A stretch of DNA of 64,000 bases. Origin: Odiellus spinosus (taxonomy: Eukaryota > Arthropoda > Arachnida > Opiliones > Phalangiidae). This document shows positions 53,892 through 62,335 of the stretch, one piece after another. The position numbers were made by a program, and so were the translations under genes. Each line of letters opens with the position of its first letter. The first letter of the stretch is position 1. Location: positions 4,900,334 to 4,964,333 of the forward strand of contig OY987225.1 in assembly GCA_963920705.1 (NCBI GenBank), given 5' to 3'. Under the pieces are notes generated by a model. That model was not told the DNA's origin. It was given only the letters and a program-made list of their open reading frames with translations, and ran no database searches.

Positions 53892-54060
53892 TTTTTCTAA
53901 TCCTGTTTTTCGCATCCTGTTTTTCGCATCCTGTTTTTCGCACCCTGTTTTTCGCACCCTGATTTTCGCACCCTGTTTTTCGCATCCTGCTTTTCGCATC
54001 CTGTTTTTCGAATCCTGTTTTTCGCATCCTGTTTTTCGAGTCCTCTTTATTGAATCCTCT
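53892..54060 (+). repeat. CGCATCC/CGCACCC module, copy 3
   Basis: This has the same ordered variants as at 4,343 and 13,621, opening with TTTTTCTAATCCTG and closing with GAGTCCTCTTTATTG. It lies about 49.5 kb from copy 1 and is carried inside the 2,654-base duplication. Confidence 0.8.
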
Positions 54061-56545
54061 TTTTCGAATCGTGTTTTTCGAATCGTGTTTTTCGAATCGG
54101 GTTTTTCGAATCGGGTTTTTCGAATCGGGTTTTTCGAATCGTGTTTTTCGAATCTTGTTTTTCGTATCCTGTCTTTCGTATTCTGTTTTTCGAATCGTGT
54201 TTTTCGAATCGTGTTTTTCGCACCCTGTTTTTCGCACCCTGTTTTTCGCATCCTGCTTTTCGCATCCTGTTTTTCGAATCCTGTTTTTCGCATCCTGTTT
54301 TTCGAGTCCTCTTTACTGAATCCTCTTTTTCGAATCGTGTTTTTCGAATCGTGTTTTTCGAATCGTGTTTTTCGAATCGTGTTTTTCGAATCGGGTTTTT
54401 CGAATCGTGTTTTTCGAATCTTGTTTTTCGTATCCTGTTTTTCGAATCCTGTTTATCGAATCCTGTTTTTCGAATCCTGTTTTTCGAATCGTGTTTTGCG
54501 TATCGGGTTTTTCGAATCGGGTTTTTCGAATCGTGTTTTTAGAATCCTGTTTTTCGAATCGTGTTTTTCGAATCGTGTTTTGCGTATCGGGTTTTTCGAA
54601 TCCAGTTTTTCGAATCGGGTTTTTCGAATCGGGTTTTTCGAATCCTGTTTTTCGAATCGTGTTTTGCGAATCGTGTTTGGCGAATCGGGTTTTTGGAATC
54701 GGGCTTTTCGAATCGTGTTTTTCGAATCGTGTTTTTCGCATCCTGTTTTTCGCATCCTGTTTTTCGCATCCTGTTTTTCGCATCCTGTTTTTCGCATCCT
54801 GTTTTTCGCATCCTGTTTTTCGAATCCTGTTTTTCGAATATTGTTTTTCGAGTCGTGTTTTGCGAATCGGATTTTTTTTCGAGTCCTCTTTATGGAATCT
54901 TGTTTTTCGAATCGTGTTTTTCGAATCGTCTTTTTCGAATCGGGTTTTTCGAATCGGGTTTTTCGAATCGGGTTTTTCGAATCGGGTTTTTCGAATCGTG
55001 ATTTTCCGAATCGTGTTTTACGAATCGTGTTTTTCGAATCCTGTTTTTCGAGTCCTCTTTTTCTAATCCTGTTCTTTGAATCCTGTTTTTCGAATCCTGT
55101 CTTTCGAATCGGGTTTTTCGAATCGGGTTTTTCGAATCGGGTTTTTCGAATCGGGTTTTTCGAATCGTGATTTTCGAATCGTGTTTTTCGAATCGTGTTT
55201 TTCGAATCGTGTTTTTCGAATCGTGTTTTTCGAATCGTGTTTTTCTAATCCTGTTTTTCGCACCCTGTTTTTCGCACCCTGTTTTTCGCATCCTGCTTTT
55301 CGCATCCTGTTTTTCGAATCCTGTTTTTCGCATCCTGTTTTTCGAGTCCTCTTTATTGAATCCTCTTTTTCGAATCGTGTTTTTCGAATCGTGTTTTTCG
55401 AGTCGGGTTTTTCGAATCGGGTTTTTCGAATCGTGTTTTTCGAATCTTGTTTTTCGTATCCTGTCTTTCGTATTCTGTTTTTCGAATCGTGTTTTTCGAA
55501 TCGTGTTTTTCGCACCCTGTTTTTCGCACCCTGTTTTTCGCACCCTGTTTTTCGCATCCTGCTTTTCGCATCCTGTTTTTCGAATCCTGTTTTTCGCATC
55601 CTGTTTTTCGAGTCCTCTTTACTGAATCCTCATTTTCGAATCGTGTTTTTCGAATCGTGTTTTTCGAATCGGGTTTTTCGAATCGGGTTTTTCGAATCGT
55701 GTTTTTCGAATCTTGTTTTTCGTATCCTGTCTTTCGTATTCTGTTTTTCGAATCGTGTTTTTCGAATCGGGTTTTTCGAATCGTGTTTCGCGAATCGTGT
55801 AGTTCGAATCGGGTTTTTCGAATCGGGTTTTTCGAATCGTGTTTTTCGATTCGTGTTTTTCGAATCGTGATTTTCGAAACGTGTTTTTCGAATCGTGTTT
55901 TTCGAAACGTGATTTTCGAATCGTGTTTTGCGAATCGTGTTTTGCGAATCGGGTTTTTGGAATCGGGCTTTTCGAATCGTGTTTTTCGAATCGTGTTTCT
56001 CGCATCCTGTTTTTCGCATCCTGTTTTTCGCATCCTGTTTTTCGCATCCTGTTTTTCGAATCCTGTTTTTCGAATACTGTTTTTCGAGTCGTGTTTTGCG
56101 AATCGGATTTTTTTTCGAGTCCGCTTTATGGAATCTTGTTTTTCGAATCGTGTTTTTCGAATCGTCTTTTTCGAATCGTCTTTTTCGAATCGGGTTTTTC
56201 GAATCGGGTTTTTCGAATCGGGTTTTTCGAATCGGGTTTTTCGAATCGGGCTTTTCGAATCGTGTTTTGCGAATCGTGTTTTTCGAATCTGGTTTTTCGA
56301 ATCGTGATTTTCCGAATCGTGTTTTACGAATCGTGTTTTTCGAATCCTGTTTTTCGAGTCCTCTTTTTCGAATCCTGTTTTTCGAATCCTGTTTTTCGAA
56401 TCGGGTTTTTCGAATCGGGTTTTTCGAATCGGGTTTTTCGAATCGGGTTTTTCGAATCGGGTTTTTCGAATCGTGTTTTCCGAATCGTGATTTTCGAATC
56501 GTGTTTTTCGAATCGTGTTTTTCGAATCGTGTTTTTCGAATCGTG

Positions 56546-56714
56546 TTTTTCTAATCCTGTTTTTCGCATCCTGTTTTTCGCATCCTGTTTTTCGCACCCT
56601 GTTTTTCGCACCCTGATTTTCGCACCCTGTTTTTCGCATCCTGCTTTTCGCATCCTGTTTTTCGAATCCTGTTTTTCGCATCCTGTTTTTCGAGTCCTCT
56701 TTATTGAATCCTCT
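56546..56714 (+). repeat. CGCATCC/CGCACCC module, copy 4
   Basis: This copy of the module sits exactly 2,654 bases from copy 3 and shares its CCTGATTTTCGCACCC variant, so the two arose by the recent block duplication. Confidence 0.8.
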
Positions 56715-57885
56715 TTTTCGAATCGTGTTTTTCGAATCGTGTTTTTCGAATCGGGTTTTTCGAATCGGGTTTTTCGAATCGGGTTTTTCGAATCGTGTTT
56801 TTCGAATCTTGTTTTTCGTATCCTGTCTTTCGTATTCTGTTTTTCGAATCGTGTTTTTCGAATCGTGTTTTTCGCACCCTGTTTTTCGCACCCTGTTTTT
56901 CGCACCCTGTTTTTCGCACCCTGCTTTTCGCATCCTGTTTTTCGAATCCTGTTTTTCGCATCCTGTTTTTCGAGTCCTCTTTACTGAATCCTCTTTTTCG
57001 AATCGTGTTTTTCGAATCGTGTTTTTCGAATCGTGTTTTTCGAATCGTGTTTTTCGAATCGGGTTTTTCGAATCGTGTTTTTCGAATCTTGTTTTTCGTA
57101 TCCTGTTTTTCGAATCCTGTTTATCGAATCCTGTTTTTCGAATCCTGTTTTTCGAATCGTGTTTTGCGTATCGGGTTTTTCGAATCGGGTTTTTCGAATC
57201 CTGTTTTTCGCATCCTGTTTTTCGAGTCCTCTTTATTGAATCCTCTTTTTCGAATCGTGTTTTTCGAATCGTGTTTTTCGAATCGGGTTTTTCGAATCGG
57301 GTTTTTCGAATCGGGTTTTTCGAATCGGGTTTTTCGAATCTTGTTTTTCGTATCCTGTCTTTCGTATTCTGTTTTTCGAATCGTGTTTTTCGAATCGTGT
57401 TTTTCGCACCCTGTTTTTCGCACCCTGTTTTTCGCACCCTGTTTTTCGCATCCTGCTTTTCGCATCCTGTTTTTCGAATCCTGTTTTTCGCATCCTGTTT
57501 TTCGAGTCCTCTTTACTGAATCCTCTTTTTCGAATCGTGTTTTTCGAATCGGGTTTTTCGAATCGTGTTTTTCGAATCTTGTTTTTCGTATCCTGTTTTT
57601 CGAATCCTGTTTATCGAATCCTGTTTTTCGAATCCTGTTTTTCGAATCGTGTTTTGCGTATCGGGTTTTTCGAATCGGGTTTTTCGAATCGGGTTTTTCG
57701 AATCGGGTTTTTCGAATCGGGTTTTTCGAATCGGGTTTTTCGAATCGGGTTTTTCGAATCGGGTTTTTCGAATCGGGTTTTTCGAATCGTGATTTTCGAA
57801 TCGTGTTTTTCGAATCGTGTTTTTCGCATCCTGTTTTTCACATCCTGTTTTTCGAATCGTGTTTTTCGCATCCTGTTTTTCGCAT

Positions 57886-58005
57886 CCTGTTTTTCGAATC
57901 CTGTTTTTCGAATCCTGTTTTTCGAATCCTGTTTTTCGAATCCTGTTTTTCGAATCCTGTTTTTCGAATCCTGTTTTTCGAATCCTGTTTATCGAATCCT
58001 GTTTT
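57886..58005 (+). repeat. Right edge of the array: homogeneous CCTG units
   Basis: The last eight or so units are nearly identical TTTTTCGAATCCTG copies, followed by one TTTATCG unit and a partial GTTTT. AT-rich DNA (GTATAATAATATATA) starts at once. There is no zone of decayed units. Just inside, at 57,660-57,785, lies a run of nine perfect CGGG units. Confidence 0.85.
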
Positions 58006-58390
58006 GTATAATAATATATATTGTTAAAATTCAATTGATCAAGTTATTATCCCTTTAGCTGATTGCTATTTGGCTTTTGGTAGCCAACACCGAATATAAA
58101 GTTGATAAAAACGATGGTATTTTTTTAAATGAAATTGGTGCATAAAACCCACCGACTTGCTCAAAGAAAGGGATCGATGAGGAAAAACAACGCGCGACCT
58201 TCTCTTAACAATTAAATCGCGTGATTGTCCTCCTTATTTCGCAGAGACCGCAATTGATTTTTAGCTACACTTGAGTGGAGAACTATTGCATTCGTCGCGA
58301 CGTTGCCAATGGAAAAAGACGAAAAACAGGAGGTCGCGTATGATTACTTGAAAAACGCAAAAAGCTACTTAATGTAGAAAACTAAAAATA
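58006..58390. other. AT-rich flank of the satellite, no gene seen
   Basis: The array gives way to AT-rich single-copy-looking sequence. No open reading frame of useful length, RNA gene or transposon end is recognisable. This is the insertion or expansion boundary of the satellite. Confidence 0.6.
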
Positions 58391-58490
58391 TTGACTTTGA
58401 GAAAGACAGACAAAGGCTAAGTGTACTTGAAGCAGACAAAGTGGACTTGACAAAGACAAAGTTTAGGTGACAAAGACACAGTGTATATGA
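58391..58490 (+). repeat. 20-bp minisatellite, left part
   Basis: Degenerate 20-base units follow one another: 58,391-58,410, a longer 26-base unit at 58,411-58,436, then 58,437-58,456 (CAAAGTGGACTTGACAAAGA), 58,457-58,476 (CAAAGTTTAGGTGACAAAGA) and a broken unit from 58,477. The broken unit is completed 290 bases later, beyond the inserted element at 58,491-58,780. Confidence 0.75.
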
Positions 58491-58780
58491 CAGTAGCTAC
58501 GGTCACACTAGCATTTTTTAATCGATTTGAAAAATCAAACCGATATTCAAATCGCCAGCAATCGTTTTAAGCGTCACGCGTTCACGCGTTATCTTTATAA
58601 ATCGATTTATTGTAGTTTCATCTATCGGTTGTTGAAACCGAATCGGTACGAAATTGCTTCTCGAATCTCGATGCGGTTTCGAGAAATAGAATCAAATCGA
58701 TTCGAGAAAAGCCGGTTTCCCGTTCACACGACTCCTGGGCAACGGTTTAAAGCAATCCCAAAGCCTAGTAAGGACGCGGT
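58491..58780. mobile_element. hAT-like non-autonomous DNA element (MITE) inserted in a minisatellite
   Basis: A 290-base segment is bounded by direct repeats TATATGA (58,484-58,490 and 58,781-58,787; 7 of 8 bases match if extended by one). It starts with CAGTAGCTACGGTCACAC. Removing it with one TATATGA copy restores two in-phase 20-base minisatellite units, so insertion with target duplication is well supported. The CAG start and 7-8 base duplication fit the hAT superfamily. The inverted similarity of the two ends is weak, and a second CAG-type inverted end at 58,737 is possible. There is no transposase, so it is non-autonomous. The inside holds ATCGATTTGA repeats and TTCTCGAATC-type motifs resembling the neighbouring satellite unit. 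Confidence 0.6.
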
Positions 58781-58787
58781 TATATGA

Positions 58788-58813
58788 AAAAGTCAAAGTG
58801 TATTTGACACACA
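58788..58813 (+). repeat. 20-bp minisatellite, right part
   Basis: Six bases (AAAAGT) complete the unit broken at 58,490, and CAAAGTGTATTTGACACACA (58,794-58,813) is a further unit in the same phase. This shows that the array pre-dates the inserted element. Confidence 0.7.
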
Positions 58814-59537
58814 GAACTCGAAAATTGCAAAGCGTGAGAGGTGTAGCTATTACTCTGGTCTTGCCATCTTGTCTGAAATTGGTAGAAGTGAAAATGTATC
58901 TAGCTACTAACAAGAATAGATTCAAATCTATTCTTGCTGTAAAGCGTATTCGTGGCAACTCGACACTTTCAGTTGTCTTTCATTCGACCCTGAAATTTTG
59001 AGTTTGGCCTTATTTTGTTTCTTTCTTAGCTTAAATTATTTTCAATTGGCCTGGACTATATAACTGAGGCGTATTAGCGTATTACACGAAGCTTCCGAGG
59101 GAATAAAAGTAGTCGTTAGTGTTAAAAACGTGACGAAATGAAATAAGCTTAGTTTCAAAGATAGCCAGGCTCGCGTGAAACGTCTTTCTATAATAATATT
59201 CGTTTCTTGTTCTTCTTTTGAGCGGAATTATGATCGAACAATACGGCGCGCAATTTATGTATGCACACACTGTCTTGATATAATTGACTACGTGACCTTA
59301 TCGCGAGTTGTCAAATGGTTAGCGCCGTTATTGATCTAGATATACTTCTCTCTTTCGTATACTTTTAATCCAACCTTACGATACTCTATGGAAGCTTTTT
59401 AGACCTGAAACTCGCTCTAAAGAAAATGCAAAGAACCTATCAAAACGCCACCATAAAATTGGATCTAATTAAAGTAAGTATTTTTACGTATTTTTAGATT
59501 TACTTTCAATACTATTCCATTACCCTTTAATTAAAAT
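58814..59537. other. AT-rich non-coding stretch
   Basis: I see no convincing gene. A GTAAGT donor-like site lies at 59,474-59,479 at the end of a 35-codon open stretch, but nothing else supports an exon. No transposon ends are recognisable. Confidence 0.5.
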
Positions 59538-59597
59538 TTCCTTGAAAACTTTCTTTGAAATTTATTTCATTCTTGCATTTGCTAAAATGCCATTAAA

Positions 59598-59663
59598 ATT
59601 TCATTTAAATTTCAGTAAAATTTCAGTAAAATTTCAGTAGAATTTCAGTAGAATTTCATTAAA
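59598..59663 (+). repeat. 11-bp tandem repeat (ATTTCAGTAAA), six units
   Basis: Six contiguous 11-base units run ATTTCATTTAA, ATTTCAGTAAA twice, ATTTCAGTAGA twice and ATTTCATTAAA. Looser ATTTCA and TTAAA motifs extend on both sides from about 59,520 to 59,720. They form part of the left arm of the candidate inverted-repeat element. Confidence 0.85.
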
Positions 59664-59756
59664 AACTTCAATATAATGTTATTAAAATTACATTTTAAAT
59701 GTCATTGAAATACAGTATCTTAGTTGGAGGAATTTTGTTAGAAAACAATGGGGGCA

Positions 59757-59905
59757 ATTCTCTAACTTTTCAGGATTTTATCGTAAACGATAAGTGATAA
59801 CTTTACCGGGCGGGACCTTATCGATCGTTCGCTAAATCCGTATTCTTTGACTCTCGCGCTCGATTTACGATAAGGATTAGTACGATAACTCCAAAAACTG
59901 TAAAA
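59757..59905. repeat. TTATCG/CGATAA-rich block, left arm
   Basis: After ATTCTCTAACTT the sequence holds six TTATCG or CGATAA motifs in both orientations within about 150 bases, plus CTCGCGCTCG. A counterpart with matching motifs lies at 61,498-61,645. The motifs occur elsewhere in the flank only rarely. Confidence 0.55.
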
Positions 59906-61497
59906 ACCGTACTTTCGATAAAAAAAAACTTTTTTCGTTAGGCTTAGCTCTAAAATGAAAACGTTTTACAAAGTTTTATTTCATTTTCATTCGGATTTAT
60001 AGGATCCTTGGAATTCATTTAAATAAGAAAAAAATTAAAGAAACAGAAAAGAAAGCTTATTTTATTTAAAGCCATTCTAAACTATTTAATAATTATTGAA
60101 CTAGCTATGAAACTTTGATTTAAAACGAGGCTAAAGATGAATGATTTTCAAGTATGAATGTGTAACCACTAAACTCTTATTTAGCCTAATCCACACCGAC
60201 AATATTGAAGTATTCAATATAAAAATTGATTCATTAGTTTTAACTTGAAATAAGGATGTATTTACAGACTAGAAATGCGACGGAGAGAGTGCTTAGAAAG
60301 GAACAGTACAAATAGTTGTAATGCCATATGTAAGAGGTTGAAAAAGCAAGCGATAATATGGATTTCATTCAAATTGTTTTTATTCAAACTGATTCGCATT
60401 AATGTTACACAAAGTACATTTTATTCACTGTTACAAGAATTATTAAACCCGCTTAGGTACAGATTTTACAATTAACACGGAGAAAAAATTTAAATGAGGA
60501 AATATTTTTCAAAAACAAGTTTACGGATAAATTCAACATACCTAGCTAGAAGTTTTAATTGCCCTTGCAAAATTATTAATGTTTGCGTGTGACACGGGTA
60601 TTTTGTGACTAAACATGGCAATTCTTGATAAATGTCCAACTTCTTCAAAATCGGTTGCGGTATGAGTAATATTTTCGAAATTTAGCTTTCCAAAAGTCAT
60701 GAAAAATATTTTAGATCTATACACCGAGACTTCCGTAGTTTTATCCCATTTATATATACGGTATTCTTGGCTTTTTAAATTTTAAGCGTAGAAACAGTTT
60801 GGTTGCGGGATCTCTTTCACATTCCTAGCAAATTTACTGTCAGGGTAATAGTAGAATTTCCTACGGTATCTGGTATCCAACTTTTAATTCGTGATAAAAT
60901 TCAGCAGAAAATCAACGTACGCAACTCAGAAAAATGATTAGCGTGTTACTTAGCTACGTAGAAATCAAAAAGGTTCAACGAAAAAAGGTTGAGCGAATAA
61001 TGAAATAATACTTTAAGAAAATGAAACTCAGGAAATCGTTCTACCATTTACATATGAATAGAGACTCAGAGAGAATATGAAATATCAAATTGGTACAGTT
61101 TAACTGATACAAGGCTTACCTTAATAGTATCGAGGTCTTTCGAGGATCAGACTTCCTAGGACTATATGCTCTGGCTTGACGAACAGATTATTGAATTAGA
61201 TACTCGGGAGAGTTTAAAACCTTTATCATGATCTCGTAAAACATTCTCTCCGCGAAATATTCGTCGATTTTATTTATTTCGAGCCTTCGGGTTCGGCGCA
61301 AATTCGTTCGTTCGCTTGGCTGCCATTTTAGCGGAAGCCTGACGAAGGTCGCCACCTAGCGTTTTTTATTTGAAATAAGATTGAAGCCGCGAAATTCAAA
61401 CGCGTATTTTTACTAGTATTTGTTTGTTGAAGCCTATCAATTCTAAAAATGATCTAAACACGCTGAATTATAGAAATTACGGATGTTTTTTCTTCGT
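59906..61497. other. Interior between the inverted arms, no gene seen
   Basis: This is mostly AT-rich DNA. Open stretches are short (66 codons on + at 60,275-60,475, 60 codons on - at 60,542-60,724) and show no recognisable domain. A GC-richer patch at about 61,250-61,370, around GGTCGCCACCTAGCG, stands out in composition but gives no identifiable product or RNA. Confidence 0.5.
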
Positions 61498-61645
61498 TCG
61501 ATAAGAGTTACCGACAGCAAATACCCTGTTGTTAAGTTATCGGGTGGTTATCGTATCTCGCTCTCGATAATTTCACATTTGGAAGTTAGAGAATACCATT
61601 TTCTGATAACTTATCACATTTACGATAAAACCGGAGTTATCGTAT
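61498..61645. repeat. TTATCG/CGATAA-rich block, right arm
   Basis: Six TTATCG or CGATAA motifs occur in about 150 bases, with GTTAGAGAAT at 61,585-61,594 as the complement of ATTCTCTAAC in the left arm. The AGAAAATGGTATTCTCTAAC string, read on the - strand, parallels the left arm, which has AGAAAACAATGG before its own ATTCTCTAAC. Confidence 0.55.
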
Positions 61646-62335
61646 GCGCGTGTTAATAATAAAAATCGGGATTTGGGCCATACCGTTTAATAGGCAATAT
61701 AACATATCCTGATCAATCATCGAACCCGCAACCCAATTGACCCAGCGCCGAAATTTCCCCAAATATACAGTATCATATAACAACTTTGATATTTTCCACT
61801 GAAATATGGATTAAGAAATTTCAAATCATTTTTAACGAAAATTTAACGAAATTGAAACCTAATGTTAATCAAATGTTATATAAATTTTGATGTAATATTA
61901 ATGTAATTTTACGAATATTATATAAAAACATTTTAAGCAAAATTTAAAAGTTTATGGTAATTTCAAGGAACTTTTAATGGCATACGAATTAAACTTTAGG
62001 GAAATCGTTGTTAAGTAACAAGCCGTTGGGTATATTGCTTGAGCGAGTTTATGTTAGTTAACGGAAATATTAAGGCCATTTTAAGAATATTTAAGTGTTT
62101 TTTAACACTTTTTCATGTAATTTGAAACGAAATTTCACTGAAGTTTAAATGAAATTTTTGGAAACTTTTAAGGAAGAAACGCACGGGGTTGAAGGAGTTA
62201 AGTTTTTATTTTTAAAAACAGTAATTGTGGCGGGAAAGCTATCGATCTCGTAAGTCAGTCTGAGCCCTCAGTCTTTTTGCCCCTTATTTTTATGTATGTT
62301 ATTTTTATCGATTTTCTTGTAATATCTATAATAGC

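Larger units (their letters stand above)
53170..57150 (+). repeat. 2,654-bp segmental duplication within domain E
   Basis: The block at about 53,250-54,350 recurs at about 55,900-57,000 with a constant displacement of 2,654 bases: 53,274 to 55,928, 53,670 to 56,324 and 53,892 to 56,546. The offset is not a multiple of 14 because it includes units of unusual length such as the long T-tract. Both copies share the GTCCGCTTTATGG unit and the CCTGATTTTCGCACCC unit. Confidence 0.8.
1..58005 (+). repeat. 14-bp satellite DNA array (unit TTTTTCGAATCGTG)
   Basis: The whole stretch is a head-to-tail tandem array of a 14-base unit, about 4,100 copies, with no strand switch and no foreign insertion that I can see. 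The unit is 5/14 G+C, carries two CpGs and a central TTCGAA palindrome, and is strongly strand-asymmetric (7 T against 2 A on the + strand). Common variants change the last four bases (CGGG, CCTG, CGCG, CGAG), the T-tract (TTTATCG, TTTTACG, TTTTGCG) or the length (13-mers with T4, 15-mers such as GATTTTCCGAATCGT). Variants recur in fixed orders, so the array has higher-order repeats. It begins before the window and ends after a last unit at 57,987-58,000 plus a partial GTTTT. I do not recognise it as a named satellite. A centromeric, pericentromeric or other heterochromatic block is an inference from size and structure only. Confidence 0.98.
51241..58005 (+). repeat. Satellite domain E, next to the array edge
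   Basis: CGGG units and tandem CGCATCC units dominate. Private variants are GTTTTTGGAATCGGGC, a long T-tract unit GATTTTTTTTCGAG, CGTATTCTG after CCTGTCTTTCG, and CTCTTTATTGAATCC or CTCTTTACTGAATCC. It contains a 2,654-base duplication and two more copies of the CGCATCC/CGCACCC module that also occurs in domains A and B. Confidence 0.75.
59538..62175. mobile_element. Candidate 2.6-kb element with long degenerate inverted arms
   Basis: Sequences near the left limit recur inverted, in the same outer-to-inner order, near the right limit. The pairs are 59,538-59,553 against 62,160-62,175; 59,596-59,625 against 62,128-62,157 (27 of 30 bases paired by eye); and ATTCTCTAACTT at 59,757-59,768 against its complement at 61,583-61,594. 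Inside each arm lies a TTATCG-rich block. The interior (about 59,906-61,489) has no recognisable transposase. This fits an old non-autonomous DNA transposon with compound arms. Target-site duplications and exact ends are not visible, so two inverted copies of a smaller repeat family are an alternative. Confidence 0.4.

Noticed and set aside
1-58005. Very long open reading frames on both strands (up to 1,055 codons at 47,685-50,852; 937 codons at 7,170-9,983; 902 codons on the minus strand at 48,726-51,434) as repeat-rich proteins.
   Set aside because: All frames of the 14-mer lack stops, frames overlap on both strands, most starts are GTG, and breaks fall wherever a common variant makes a stop (for example CGTGATTTT or GAATAGTG). 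Nothing marks one frame as used.
1-58005. Telomeric repeat array.
   Set aside because: The G/T-rich strand runs 5' to 3' towards unique DNA on the right, the opposite of a left chromosome end. The unit is long and variable and has no TTAGG-like core. A subtelomeric satellite remains possible.
1-58005. CENP-B box in CGGG-ending units (TTCG…A..CGGG).
   Set aside because: TTCG and CGGG are separated by 3 or 17 bases, not the 7 required, and the internal A is not in place.
1-58005. Heat-shock elements built from TTC and GAA.
   Set aside because: TTCGAA has no two-base spacer between TTC and GAA, and the next GAA/TTC spacing does not fit the five-base register.
58718-58737. Alternative right end of the hAT-like element at 58,737 (complement reads CAGGAGTCGTGTG).
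   Set aside because: It begins with CAG, but the eight bases beyond it do not match the left flank, whereas TATATGA at 58,781 does and restores the minisatellite phase.
59369-59479. 35-codon open stretch ending in a GTAAGT donor, as a coding exon.
   Set aside because: No acceptor, no recognisable protein similarity, and no second exon in the flank. A match of this length is expected by chance in AT-rich DNA.
60275-60475. 66-codon open frame on the + strand as a small gene.
   Set aside because: No domain, signal or conserved motif, and it lies inside the candidate transposable element interior.
61680-61760. tRNA or tRNA-derived SINE fragment on the - strand (GGGTTCGATGATT).
   Set aside because: It resembles a B box only in part, with no A box, no T-arm pairing and no SINE tail.
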